A stretch of 64,000 bases of DNA from Paracentrotus lividus (taxonomy: Eukaryota; Echinodermata; Echinoidea; Camarodonta; Echinidae): contig CALNVZ010003433.1 in NCBI GenBank assembly GCA_940671915.1, forward strand, positions 12,656,539 to 12,720,538. The letters are read 5' to 3'. The notes beneath the pieces are model-generated. The model saw only the letters and a list, made by a program, of their open reading frames with translations, was not told the DNA's origin and made no database searches. Of the stretch, positions 1 to 12,900 are shown in pieces. A program made the position numbers and the translations under genes. Numbering within the stretch: position 1 is the first letter of the stretch; every line of letters starts with the position of its first letter.

Positions 1-790
1 ATTAAAAAAAATATATTAATGAGAAGATACATTGATATGTAGCCAGAATAGGAGGTCCAATTATTATAGTTATATATGTGAAACGTAGGCCTACATCGGA
101 GAATAAAGCGAGTATAGAGTTGTAACAATAACAACGAAATTCTGTCCTGGTATGACGTAGGATTGTCCTTTTTTCCTTGGTTTATCCATGGCAGAAATGA
201 GTCATGAGCAAAAATAACTATAACAACATACGTTAGTAGTTTCAAGAATAAGAAAATACGCGCTATGAAATCTGTACTCAACACAGGTATCTTGGTAGGA
301 ATATAGGAGATATAGTATGCGCAAAAAGCTGTATATACGTCGATACGTACGTCCAGGTTGGACGTACGCGTACTATACTACGTACAAAAACAACGCACAC
401 TCAAAAAAATTCAGACTTCACACTACACTCAAAACGTCTCGAAGGAAGGAGGGCGTGTGCTCAGAAATCCACAGCTGTCATATAATATTTTCAATAAAAA
501 GTTATATCTTGGAAGTTCTGCTCGATCTCCATTAGGATCAGACGTTTGATTTAGTATGTATGAATGTCTTTTGTTACTGTTGTAATGCGACAAATGCAGA
601 TAGTTCACACCATTCACAATTTACTGTTGTCCCATATATGTATATTCGTGTAAGTTGTTACTGATCGTGACTGAGCTGGGAGTGTCGAGTGGGCATGCCA
701 TTAATATTAGATTGATTTTTTAAAAAGTGTTTGTCAAAATCGAAAGAAATTTTGTTAATGTCATACTGTGTATGTTAGTCATTGAACGTA
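1..790. other. Intergenic, nothing recognised
   Basis: AT-rich sequence with short chance reading frames only. No family match, RNA gene or clear repeat was seen, apart from a CGTACGTCC/GGACGTACG inverted pair near 345-370. Confidence 0.5.
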
Positions 791-798
791 GATCTGAC

Positions 799-955
799 GG
801 CGCTAGTGCAGTTAAGCATCCCGCCGCGAGGCTTGCTGCTACGTGAAGGGATAGGGTCATTAGGGTGGACGGCGACCCCCACGGCCACGCACTAGGGTTA
901 GGGTAGGGTGGTGGGGTAGGGTGGTGTGTAGTGGATACCAAACTGCACTAGCGCC
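799..955. mobile_element. 157-bp MITE with 15-bp terminal inverted repeats and 8-bp target duplication
   Basis: The ends GGCGCTAGTGCAGTT and AACTGCACTAGCGCC are perfect inverted repeats. They are flanked on both sides by GATCTGAC (791-798 and 956-963), an exact 8-bp duplication. The interior is GC-rich and holds a telomere-like run of GGGTTAGGGTAGGG units. An 8-bp duplication is known for hAT, P and Merlin elements; the GG start would suit Merlin, but that is a guess. Confidence 0.85.
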
Positions 956-963
956 GATCTGAC

Positions 964-3300
964 TTTATTTGTAACATGTACAAAGTCAGTCATGTCAGTT
1001 GACGTGACGTGAGCCTGACTCCCTGAGCCTGAGACTAGATCTAGTCTCTAGACTAGACTGACCAGTCCCCGTCGCGAAGCGACGGGAACTGACTGATGAT
1101 TAGTTGTGGGGCTGGTATACCCCGAATATCTCACAAGTAATATATTTTTTTTTAAATGATACTCACATTGAATTTATGTAACTACCAAGAATACAAGAGC
1201 AGATAGGTTCTTCCACATACATGTATTTATGTTGTCATAACAGTGAGTGATTGATATTTGAAGGCAAAAATCAGTTCCAAACACGTAACTTGTGTTCATA
1301 TCGCAGGTACAGTACATGGCACTTACACTTATGCATGGTCAATTCATAATTGACCTTGCACTGGGAAGTACCTTACTGCAGCAGTTTTCTTCCAATGGAA
1401 AGTCAATGCAGAAAAGTGTCTTGAGCAGCTCAAGCCAAGTCAAGGTGGCATATAAAAAAAAAGGGTCTAAAAATTCTACTAAACAAAATTAAAAATATCT
1501 AATTGAAGAATAATATTGCAATGAGACTATTAATTATCTTAATTTATTTTGAGGTAGGTTTAAAGCTGGTTTCGCTAATTATTATTGAGAAGTTTCCTCA
1601 GCAACCAAGAGGGCGACATAGAGCCATTTTTCAGTACTGACTTATGTTGGTTTGCAGCTGTATGTGGGTACATGGCGATATAAACCCCTGCTCGCAAGCG
1701 CCGTCTGCTAGCAAGCTAGCTAGGCGGCTAGAGCAGGTGGCTTTAGCGCTCCTTATGCGCTGCTGTTCAAAAGCACAGCGATTTTTTTTCTACTTCCGGG
1801 TCGACCCATCAACAAGGTCACCCATCAATATTCAACGTAAATGAACGGATCCTCTACAGCGCTGTCTATAGTTAGTCTCTAGACTAGACCCTCTCATTCT
1901 ACGTATTATCGACCTCGTTAACCAAGTCCTTTATATTCGGTTGATATTTTTATGAACCACTTTTCCCACTGTTTTAATGCAGTGCGTCCATAAAGGATGT
2001 AGAAAATGTTCTACAGTGCTTCCATAGTCCATAATAAATTAAGCTAGGCCTAGCCCTGGAAAAAAAAAATTATAAAACACTAAAAAAGGAGAAAACTCAC
2101 CACTCGTCAGGAGACACCCTTCCACAGCCTCACTGCAGAGCGCCGTCATTCACTATGATTGTATGCGGCTGCGTGCGGCATTGCTATTTTGGGGTTAGAT
2201 AGATATTGTTAGCCATTTAGGTTAGATATCGACCCGTTACCTAATTTAAAGAATAGTTTTCTTCTCAGCTAAGCCACCGTCGATACTTCTTTATTTCACC
2301 AGATACATCTGGTTTTTTGTGTGCGCTCCCATGTTAGAAAATCACTCATACCTTGCGCTGATCCATTGAATTTGTCATGGCTAACAATAAAAGTAGTACA
2401 AAGGAGGATCAGCGAAACCAAAATGCTAAAAATTGCTGATGGTCACTATATACATGTACACTGGTTTGACGCGAATCGTTCTGAGGTGCCTGAAAATATT
2501 TATTTTTAAAAGCTTATTTATTAAATATATCAAACAGTTATGATATGTTTTTTACTAGAACATATCGCTCATTTCATAATCAACTACTGTGTAGAGCAAA
2601 AAGTCAACAAAAGTAGTGCAAAAGGTTAATTTTTGGGGGTATTTGGTGATAAAGGTGTGATCATGAGGGAATCGAGTAAACCCGGTTCCCGTCCATGAGT
2701 GTGTTAGACGGGACCCGCGGTATACCCGGTTCCCGCTCTCAACGCGGTAATAGAGAGGAAAGCAAAAGAGAGCATATGCACTTGGTTTTTGTTATGTTTA
2801 GCTTCTCTGTGGTTTGCTTAATTACATTTATGTTTGTTCCAGTTTCGTTTCATATTAATAACGAGATTGATAATATAGGGCTTGAAATAAATTCTCAGCT
2901 TTGAATCAAAAACTAATTCCCGATTGAGATATCGCCGCATGATAATCATAGCAAGTTTCGTGCGGATCTCAGCAATGAAAAACTACTCGAATAGTACTTT
3001 GACCCTAACTTATATTTTGACGAGCACAAGGCAGATATCTGCCCAGATTGTGTTTTCGCCATCTACGTTCATTTGAAAATAGTTAGATTTGTTACCGAAA
3101 TGTGCGTGTCGTCTCTGCAATTTTATACAAACACTCATCAAAATTGATTCAAAACAGAAGTTTGAGGAGTAAAACAGCCGAAACGAAAGTTTTAGTGAGA
3201 CCTTGGATATCCAAGAAATCATCCATCGAGAAAGCGGTACATAAAAAACAGTATTTTTCACAATAATCTCAAATTTAAGAATGCGAGCTCTCGGATTTCT
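964..3300. other. Intergenic with small palindromes
   Basis: No gene was recognised. The stretch contains a GC-rich hairpin at about 1067-1085 (CCCGTCGC-GAA-GCGACGGG), a related TCTCTAGACTAGAC word at about 1045 and again at about 1875, and a doubled ACCCGGTTCCCG word at about 2680-2735. Confidence 0.45.
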
Positions 3301-3311
3301 ATAGTTCTTGC

Positions 3312-3860
3312 CTCGCGGGCCTCTCTCGCTTAAAGTTGCTTGCGTGCCTCAAGACCTAAAGCGTTAGTCTACACGTGTGGAGTGGAACCGTAATCAACTT
3401 ACCGAGCAGGCATAGACGGGACTATGTACGAAACATCACCACAGTCATACACAAAAGCTCTTCAAAGTAGTAATATGAAAAAAACATGGGAAATTCACTT
3501 ACCGAATTGTTGCCAATCTTCTCCCTTATTTCCTTTCCTTGAGCACTGCTCCCTAATGTCCACAAATTTCAAATCGAGCTCTTCGGCGATTTCATTGTTT
3601 TGCCTCGCGGGCCTCTCGTCTAAAGGTTGCTTCGTGCTCAGACGCTTAAACGTTAGGTCTATCGTGTGAAGTGGAACCGTAATCAACTTACCGAGCCTGG
3701 CATAGACGGGACTATGTACGAAACATCACCACAGTCATACTCAAAAGTTTCTTCAAAGTAGTAATATGAAAAAACATGGGAAATTCACTTACCGAATTGT
3801 TGGCAATTTTCTTCTCCTTATTTCCTTTCCTTGAGCACTGCTCCCTAATGTGCTCAAAGA
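3312..3860 (-). repeat. Tandem duplication of a ~290-bp unit resembling a decayed exon
   Basis: Unit 1 (about 3312-3600) and unit 2 (about 3603-3860) share CCTCGCGGGCCTCTC, GTGGAACCGTAATCAACTTA and GGCATAGACGGGACTATG in the same order, with small indels. On the - strand each unit carries a GAGCAGTGCTCAAGG...CAATTCG segment directly followed by GTAAGTGAATTTC, a consensus splice donor. The upstream frame reads DLKFVDIREQCSRKGNKGED in one copy and is frameshifted in the other. It looks like two copies of a relic exon or transposon piece of unknown origin. Confidence 0.6.
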
Positions 3861-4682
3861 AGTGAATTTTAGTATTCAACGGCTATATAACTTTGCCACT
3901 GATTCCACGAACCGAGGTTGCCAATAATTGAATGGTGGAATAAATTGTGACGCCCTCTTTTGTCGAAAGCTTGCATTTCGACGATGTGTACGTCGCGAGT
4001 CGAATATGACATAGCAGCAGTAGTTACCTTGTTTGTTTAATTTGTTGTAAGGATGATTAGCTTTTGATTCACTCGCCGCGAATACAATGAAAAATTAATA
4101 ACTAAATAAAAACTAGTATGGCCTACTAATCATAAAATAACGATATGAATAATATTAACAAAAGTTTTGTTTATTGTTTTTAAAGCTTATTATAATGAAT
4201 ATTAGGTAGAGAGGCCTGATGATTTCTTATTTTCATTTAGAGAGTTTTTGAAAGTGAAGGGGCTGGGCTGCAAGGGGGGGGGGAGGGGGCTGAACAAGCC
4301 TTAAATCACGCATGTATGGTAATTTTTGTGTTTTGTACATGTTTGCTGACAAAAATTTATCATTGGGATATTTGCATTTGTATGGTGCTGTGACCATAAT
4401 TTGTGTGTGACCTTAGTTCATGCACGTCTCAAAAAGTAATCAATATTGTGAAAATTTGATAGCACCAACAGAAAGAGTGACCAAAAGTGCACAAATTACC
4501 TAAGAACTTCATGGTACGGTGTATTGAATTGTGAAATTATCATTGATTAAACATCGGAAAATTGCGTGTCCGTTCCATAAAAATCTTACTTCCCGACAAG
4601 CATCTAGAAATCATTGTTTTCTGATTTAATGTCTCCAAAATTGTAAGTTAATCTTAATATCATCTGATTCTTGAATTACATT

Positions 4683-5109
4683 CAGGCCTCTACAAAAAAT
4701 TTATTTTTTGCTTGCCCTGTCGGGCAAGTGAAATTTGGTTTTGCTTGCCCACAAGAAAAAGACACTTACCCGTGTTTTCTTTTCATTTTCTTTGTTTAGA
4801 CCCTTATTGTGATTTAATTCTTAATAGCAACTACCATCTGAGACCTAATAAGAGTCCATAAATGACAAGCGTATAGGGAGATTGCATACAAGAATATTAA
4901 GGCATTTTTGTGTGTGTGATATTTTGTCTGATTCGTATTTATAAACACATATTTTATGGTGTTTTTGAGGTGAAATGTTGCACATACATGTATATCTTGC
5001 TCTCAAATCATGGCTTGCCCGATCGGGCAAGTGAATTTGATCTTTACTTGCCCGCCAGGGGTTTTCACTTGCCCCGGGCAAGCGGGCAAGTGGGTTTGTA
5101 GCGCCCTGA
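4683..5109. mobile_element. hAT-like non-autonomous element with internal palindromes
   Basis: It starts CAGGCCTCTACAAA and ends TTTGTAGCGCCCTG, an imperfect inverted pair of the CAGGG-type ends common in hAT elements. Inside, TTGCCC/GGGCAAG words recur as nested palindromes (for example CTTGCCCGATCGGGCAAG) near both ends. An 8-bp target duplication is not clear. Confidence 0.55.
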
Positions 5110-5379
5110 GTCATTTACTGTAATTCCTTTAGACTGATGGAATTTCTTGATAAATCTTTGTCAAACGCTTTTGCGTGAAATAAGGTCTTGTTGTTTTTCT
5201 TACTTTTCAGCAGAATGCGCGATCAACTGGCAAAGAATTTTGAAATCGTGATATCGTTGAAACCCTTTGACCTACATGTAGTTCACATCTTTGTTTGGCG
5301 ATTCGGAGTCTAGATTTTTGCCATTTATTTTAAAGGCATACCCAACACAAGCTACAATGTAAGCTTTTCAGGTTTTCGC

Positions 5380-5506
5380 CCCCTTCATTCTCAATTTGTT
5401 AATTCTTTTTTTGTACACTGTATCCGTAGAAGATGTTTATCAATGTATACTTTTTGTGTATGAAGGAAATAAATGTGATTTTCAATCAGTCAATCAATCA
5501 ATTTAT
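5380..5506 (+). mobile_element. Possible 3' tail of a non-LTR retroelement
   Basis: Sequence with GAAATAAATG close to its end finishes in a short (CAAT)n run at about 5484-5502. LINE and SINE 3' ends in related animals often end with such short tandem repeats. No reverse transcriptase remains. Confidence 0.3.
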
Positions 5507-6089
5507 AGGTTAAGGTGATCTTGTGTAAAATATGTAAAATTATTGATTGAATGTTGCATTTTTTATTATTTTTGAAATTTGCGTGAACTATGGTCACTTC
5601 ATCATAGGCCTACACATGTCAAAGTCCTGGGAGTCTTACCATTTGTTGATGTACAGACAGAAAAAAATGTGTAAGTATCTTATATGATACATACTTTCAA
5701 ATGTGCCTTCGATTAAAAAAAAAAACCTTAATTTTAATCAGGATTTATCACTCAAAGCAGTCAGCATTCGCGTATATTCCGTGCAGTGGATTTGTTCGAG
5801 CCTGTTGGCTTGTGACCTTTGTATGTGCAATATTACACAGTCATGTAGCCCTAAAATAATTTCATGCAATATTGAAGGATGCTTTTTAAAAACAGATGGC
5901 GCTATTTCCCTTGACATAAAAAGTTATGAAACAGGGCCGGCGGAGCATTTTCAAAAGTGAGGGGGCCAAGTTCTAGAAGAATTCATGTGAACATATAATA
6001 GTTATAATTTTACAGGGTGGGGGGGGGGGTTGAAATGTGAAAAAGTTGGCTTTTCTGAATGAGCAAACCATTTACTTACATGTACTTAA

Positions 6090-7625
6090 ACAAAAATAAA
6101 TTGCAAGTGCAAAGCGCGAGCCGAAAAATTAACATTACATTACTTATGGGTGATTCCATGGGTTTTTTTTGTGACATACCACAAAGTTCTCCAAATCTAT
6201 ATCTTTTTCAAACCAGGCAAATATATTCCAGTAATGGCATGAGCAAAAAAATGGGGTCCCATCCAGTATTATTTCTCAAAGACTATGGCATATTGCAATT
6301 TGACTCATGAAAATTTCTTGTCCATGTAAAACCAATATGATGTCCCTGTAACGGTGGTAGATTTTTTGTATGCCTGTTACTTGAAATCCAAAAAAAGATT
6401 TCCAATTTTAATGTCTATTACTGAGAAAAGAGAGCAAGTTTTCATTGACAGCTCAAAACTTACACAATGTAACCATATTTGAATTGATCTTCATGGTGAA
6501 CCGCAAAAGTTGATACCTCTGTTACATGGGACATTGCATGAAAAATTGCCCCATGGAATTTTTGGGACGTCAGGGATCGGTTAATGTACATGTAGGCCTA
6601 CGTTTTTTAGAGAAATTTGCAAGCACAAAGTGCGAACCGAAAATTTTTGGTTAATAATGACCTGAAGGTAGTGTATTTTAGGCACATTTACCCTCTTACA
6701 TTGTCTTAGAAACCTGCAGAACTCTAACCTTCACGTACATTCGCGCTGCCGGTAAATGCGGCGCACTCTCGTTCGATCATACGCTACGTGCAAGAAGTGC
6801 GTGAATAATCCATGTCATTACTTGAAACCGTAGTAGGAAATTGACCTTTTTTAGAAAAAACTTTTAAGGTTTTCAACAAAAGGCTTTGTAAATAGCAAGG
6901 CAATAGGTATATGGACGTAGATCTGTGTTCACAAACATAGTCAAATGACAGATTTTGAAAATAGGAGTGAAATAAGAGCAGAATGTCACGCGAAACACGT
7001 GACTGCAATAGAAAACACATGCAGTGCGTCGTCTGCTCGCCTGTAGCTGTTCATTGTCCAACCATGTCCAACCATGTCCAACTCTCGGTTACGCAACCGG
7101 GCACTGAAACAACCCTTTTACGAGCGCGAAGCGTGAGCAGAAAAATATACAGAATTTTATTTTATTGGGACGCCAGGGATCAGTCAATGTGCCTTTGTCA
7201 GAGAAATTTGCAAGCACGAGCTGAAAAAAGTTGGCTTATAATCACGCAAAGGTCTTATATTTTAGGCACATTTTCCCTCTTATGGCTTTTTGTTCAAATT
7301 CTTTTACTAAGTAACGATCACCTCCATTTTAACCAAAGTAAATTGCGAGCGCGAAACGCGAGCAGCAACATTTACAAAACTTTATTTATTTGGGACGCCA
7401 GGGATCAGTCAATGTGCCTTTTTTTAGAGAACTTTGCGAGCGCAAGCAGAAAAATTTGCAAAGCTTTTTATTAAATTGGGACGCCAATGATCAGTCATTG
7501 TGCCAATTTAAGAGAATTTTGCGCGTGCAAAGCGCGAGCCGAAAAATTTGGCTTATAATGTCATGTAGGTACATGTGGTGTATTTTAGACACATTTTGCC
7601 TCTTACATGTACTTCCGGAAATTTT
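6090..7625 (+). repeat. Degenerate tandem array with GCGCGAAGCGCGAGC core
   Basis: Blocks at about 6105, 6615, 7120, 7345 and 7525 each carry a GCGAGC-GCGAAGCGCGAGC-GAAAA core. Most continue with TTGGGACGCCAGGGATCAGT and later ATTTTAGGCACATTTTCCC. Spacing between the later units is about 150-230 bp. The core is itself a hairpin. The same core appears in the opposite orientation in the 48.9-49.7 kb array. Confidence 0.7.
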
Positions 7626-9722
7626 CTGTATAAGGAACAGGAAAGCAGCACATCCTGGATTATATTCCTTGTTTTAATTTATTACAAGCTGATGATCAAT
7701 TCACTTTAAAAAAAACTGCAGGCTGGTAAATAGCGCGTATGGAAAATTGTTCAAAACCCTGAACCCGCCCCGCCCCAATTTGTGGGGTAGGGCCTGTGAT
7801 ATCGTCATCTTCTGAACTTGACCGTAAATTCCTTTGTCTCTTTATCAATTTCTCCTACAAACTAATAACATTTATCATGCAAGCGAAATGCGTTAGCCGA
7901 TGTTTCTCTCTACTATCATAGGCCTAATAATTCATGTGGCATCGAAGCCATGTAAATCCCCGTCTGACTTTTTGCGCTTGTTTTTCTTTCTCTATTTGTT
8001 CTTTTCCCCTTTTCTTTGTCTTCCTTCTTCTTCTTTTTGTTGTTTTGTTTTGTTTTCATTTTTTCCCCTCAGAAAATATAAAAATTCTGGCGAAACAGTG
8101 AGGGGGCCCACCCCGCCTGCCCCCCCCCCCGTCTCCACCGCCCATGTGAAAAGAGCGTGTCTAGCAGTCATAAGTTTTGTCTCATCTTTTAATACCATGA
8201 CATCCCAGTAACATAGTACTATCATGGCAACTTTATTTTAAGCAGACAATGATAATTATTATTTAGTATTATTTAGATGTATTTTGACTTTATTGGTTTC
8301 ACTTATGATTGATGACAATTTTCGACATTATTTCATATAAATTGATTTTTCTTTCTTCTGTGTAAGTTACTTTCTTTTTTCTTTCTTCCAAAAGTTCTTC
8401 TCACCTGTCGCTTTTTTTTATACATGTAATTAAGCTCAATGCTACAATGTAGCTACTGTAATGTGAACTCACCCATACATGTACATGTTCTCAGAACTTC
8501 CTATTGGTTAAAAGGGCTTAAACGATGAACTAACAGTGATTTTTTTATTGGTTTGTCTGTAAAAAGATGGGGCAGGTACATTGTACTTTCTGAGATAATA
8601 CACAATATATCCAGAATACCAATTTCATGACAATCATAGTAGTGTCTTATCTCACAGAGTTATCACAAAAGTTTTGACAATAGTTGTGACAGTTTCCATA
8701 GGGCTCTAGGCTGGCAGTTTATGATCTCAATTCAACCACATGGTTTCTACACTAGCTTCTCTTTATTTAAAGGGACTATGCACTTGTAATGTTACAAGCA
8801 TCATTGTAGAGCATTACCTAGAAGTCTATAGCAACTAAAACTCTCCAGGCATAACCCAGAATGCAACATTTGAATCATGAGTCTTACGATATTTGCCCAC
8901 TTTTAGTAATTACATATTTATCCTCTATTCCTCCATTCATACAATGCTCTTCCATGTTCCTTTCTTCTGATATAAATCCAGACTTATTGATCATGAAATA
9001 ATAAACGTTTAATGAAAAGGTACATTTGTCAAGACTATTACAACTTCACTGTACTTTATAAAAGATGTAGATGACCCACATAGACCAGCCAACCTGCTAG
9101 AATGTTGCACCTTTATGAACAGTAGCTCACTAGATATCTGCCAGTAGCCAGAAAAACAATTGTCCAAATTGTATCAAGTTTGCAGCAGGCAATGCAATCC
9201 AGGAAACTGTTAATTTGACAAAAGTGGGTATGCTTGGCAAACTGTCTGCAACAGGTCCATGCAGACACTAGTGAGGTATCAAGGAAAGTGCGGTTTGCCT
9301 CTCCTGTTGATTTAGGAGAATGTTGTAAATTATCTTTCCTAGAAGAAGACAGAACAAGGTAGAGGGTAACTGGGAGAGGCAGGATAGGGGAGGGGGTAAA
9401 AGAATCAAGAGAGAGAGAGAGTAAAAGAAATGATAGGTGGAGAGAAAATAGTTTAATAGGTGGCTGGTGAAGAGTCTTTCAAGATATAGACTGAGGAAAA
9501 CTAGATCATCTAAACTATATATTCCAGACATTTGGATATATGAGATACAAACCTGTAATTCGATGTTTTGCTCTTGTTGGAGACGAGCGAACTCATATGT
9601 TCCGCATGTGTATAGACCCCAGCACGGGGATTCTTGGGATTTTCTGTTTTTCAGGTAATACAAACAGTAATTTGCTCTAATACATGTAGAAAACATTCTC
9701 TTTCTGATTGAATCTTCTACAG
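7626..9722. other. Annexin upstream region, no gene recognised
   Basis: AT-rich with a CT-rich block at about 7970-8060 and a short C run at about 8121. A (GA)n stretch lies at about 9408-9422. The annexin promoter and any non-coding first exon should lie here or farther left, but no TATA box or CpG island stands out. Confidence 0.4.
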
Positions 9723-9921
9723 GTTCACAACACACCCCCCAAAAGGCATCTTCAATCTCTCAACTGATCGTTTGTTGAACTAAGGATGAGCTACCCATAC
9801 CCAACTGGAGGAGCACCTTACCCCCAACAAGGGGGCGGCTACCCACCCCAGGCAGGGGGCTACCCCCCTGCTCCAGCACCTGGTGGTTACCCCCCTCAAG
9901 GAGGCTATCCCCCAGCCGCAG
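9723..9921 (+). CDS. ANXA7: Annexin exon with start codon (5'UTR 9723-9785, coding 9786-9921)
   Basis: The ATG at 9786 opens [20 protein letters not shown] and continues with GGYPP repeats. The donor at 9922 reads GTAAGC and the exon ends in phase 1. A pyrimidine-containing AG at 9721-9722 suggests that the ATG exon is internal, with a non-coding first exon and promoter farther upstream that I could not place. Tyr-Pro-Pro repeats of this kind are typical of the A7/A11 arm. Confidence 0.85.
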
Positions 9922-12900
9922 GTAAGCTGTGGAAATTTATCTTGAGCTTTGGTATCATCATGGAAAATAGATTATCACATAATCAAATAAATTAACATCT
10001 TGTCAGAGAATCAGAAAAAATTAACACAGAATCAAACGATATAAGGTAGAATCAAATGAATTATCACATAATCAAGTAAAGTATCCCAGAATCAAATGAA
10101 TAAACACAAAATCAAATAGATTAAAACAGAAGCAAATGATTTTAATAGCACAGAATGAAATGATATGGCATAAAATAAAATGAATAAGCATAGAATCAAA
10201 TAAATGTATACTGAATTTTGAAAATGGGAAATCATTTTTGTGTGTCATCACCTTCGATAGGAAATATAGAGTACTATAGTTGAGTAATAATGGGGACTCA
10301 TTTTAGAAAAAGCAAAAGTACAAAAGAAAATATCTTATTCCTATTCCCTGTTCTAAAAAGCAACTGTATATCATAGGCTTCAACCCATCGTAAAACACAT
10401 TAAATGATAAATGTGTTGACTAACCAGTTTAGTTTAAAAAAATAACTTTGTCATATATTGTTTTCTTACAGGGGGTTATCCACCAGCAGCTGGAGGATAC
10501 CCACCCCAACCTGCAGTAGGGGGGTACCCACCCGCCCCTGCCCCAGCCCCCACCCCAGGATACCCACCAGCTCCAGGGGGCGGTTACCCCCCTCAGCAAC
10601 CCTCCTATCCTCCCGCTGCACAGCCTGGCTATCCCCCACAACAACCTGGCTACCCTGCACAGCCACAGGTATGCAATGTTTATTCAATCTTGAGGGTCAT
10701 ATTCTATTAAAGCATTAAAGGGATTTGATAACTTCCAAAAACAAGTGCAAAATAGATCAAAATGAATAAATTGTGGTGCTCTGACAGTAAAAACAAACTA
10801 CTGAAAGTTTCAGATCAAACGGAGATCATTTACTATCTTAAAACAGTGAAAACAAAAAACGCTAAGCATATGGCCAAGCTCGAGTTAATTTACTACCGCT
10901 CTGTTGCGAGCTTAGCAGCCTGGTAGGGATGGGGACTTCACGACAAGAAATGCGGTTCACCTTTTGCTGTGTGAAATACATCAAAAGTGTTTTTGAAAAT
11001 TTGAGTATGAAATCACAGATATCTTGAAGGTAAAGCAAGCAATTAGCCTGCAATTTTAAAGGGATGACAGACTGGCCTATTTGTTTACAAGCATGTTAGC
11101 AAAATGAGCTAAATCAAATAAATTGCAATTTGAATATCATTCATTGTTACTACATCCCTTTAAAGGGATATGATCTGTCACAAACAGTTAACCTCCAATA
11201 GATAATAACATGATTCCTGTCAATGAATTACTTATGAATTACTAATGAATTACTGTCTGACCACACCATAAGGAGATCCAAAAGAAATACGTATAGAGAA
11301 TGAATAGTTATGACAGTTTTTATAAGACATTTTAATGATTTAATCATGTACATGTGTATGTATCTCTTTTAAAATGATACACAAGACAGTCTTTACCTTC
11401 TTTTTCTCCTTCTAAATTAAAAAGTAGTTATTCCATTGTATACATCTGGCCACATAAACTTGTAGAATTGGAGCAGAATTGCATGACAAATACACATACA
11501 TACGCAACGTCAAATTGAAAAACAGTGTATTAATCACAAGTTGGTCGGTTTGTTTTGTGATGAAATATTTCTTAGGTGATAATTCAATAAGAAATAATTA
11601 GCACAAATAATAAATTTACAATATTATTATTTGTTTCACTTAATTCTATTCTAGCCTGGAATGCCAATGCCTAGTGCTGACTATGGAAGCATGCAAGGTG
11701 GTGCTTTACCTTATTCAGCTCAACCTAACATGGGATTTGCAGTAAGTAATATATTTAATTCAATTCTGTATTCATTCTAAGATCAAACTCTATCACAATA
11801 CAAAAGCATGTGTCGTTTTTTTATTTTTACTTGTACAAAATCTACCCTTCATCATGTACATGTATCTAAAATGTCAACCAAAATAACATGTACAACATTA
11901 AAAAAAAAAAAAAGAATTTGAACTTCCTGAAATAGTTTCCATTTTTTAGCTTGATAATGACATAGCAAACTATAGATGCTAAATTATGGAGACCTATATT
12001 AGTACGTGATTTGATACATGCATGAGCTATGTCAATATTTGACTTACATCCAAGTTATTAAATCGCTCATTTGTGCAAGCACCAAGAATTATAATTGGCA
12101 GCAACAATGTACATACTGTACATTGCATATTTTGCACTTTACACTCTTAAATTGATGCAAGAAGAAATTTATTAATAATATACTTGCAAGTTTCAATATC
12201 ACTGTGAGATTTCAGGGTGTCAAATTAGTTGATTGCAATATTTATCACAAGTCTTATCAATTCAGTAACATTTTGTATTTTGCAAGGCTAAAAGAGTTAT
12301 GTACAAAAACGTTAATTCTGTATTGTGGAAAATGTACACCAATGTACATGAAGGTGAAAATTTTACATGAAAATCATGATAAAACTACAAGCTAAATTTA
12401 GATTCTTTTCATTCAAATGACATGAAATATAATTTATTAAAAAGATTCTGATAATTACATTGTATGAGTAAGTGTACAATTGTGTGGGATTTCCTAATAC
12501 ATGTTTAATCATTAATTTGGCTTATACCTATAACCAAAGCCCTGTAACGTTAAGAGTTATGATTGATTGCAAATTGATAGTAGCCAGTCAGGAACCTTGT
12601 TCCATGCACCCCAATTGCCCCCTTGCATAAAAGTCTCGTTATGAAGCAATCAGAACAGTTGTTTCAAATTTTCATATGATACACTCTTTGTGTTCTAGGG
12701 CACTGATCAGGCATCAAGCACTGGTTGTCATCATACAGTGTATCTATTCATAATGACACTGCCATATGGCAGTGAACCTGATATGGTCTTCTGAAAACCA
12801 AAAGGCCCTAACTTTGTGTTAACCCGATGTGGGTTAACAACCTTTTACTTCTCAGTGGGCAGTATAGTGTGTTCTAAGAGGACGTATCCAGTGTCCTCAA

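Noticed and set aside
1067-1085. GC-rich hairpin considered as a terminator or RNA element
   Set aside because: Bacterial-type terminators do not apply here, and nothing transcribed was identified next to it; kept only as a palindrome note.
6983-7474. 163-codon + strand reading frame
   Set aside because: It is generated by the repeated GCGAGC-core units and carries the same repeated words (RDQSMCL), so it reflects the array and not a protein gene.
9268-9735. 155-codon - strand reading frame overlapping the annexin 5'UTR
   Set aside because: Antisense to the annexin leader, Leu/Ser/Tyr-rich with no motif; a chance frame in pyrimidine-rich DNA.
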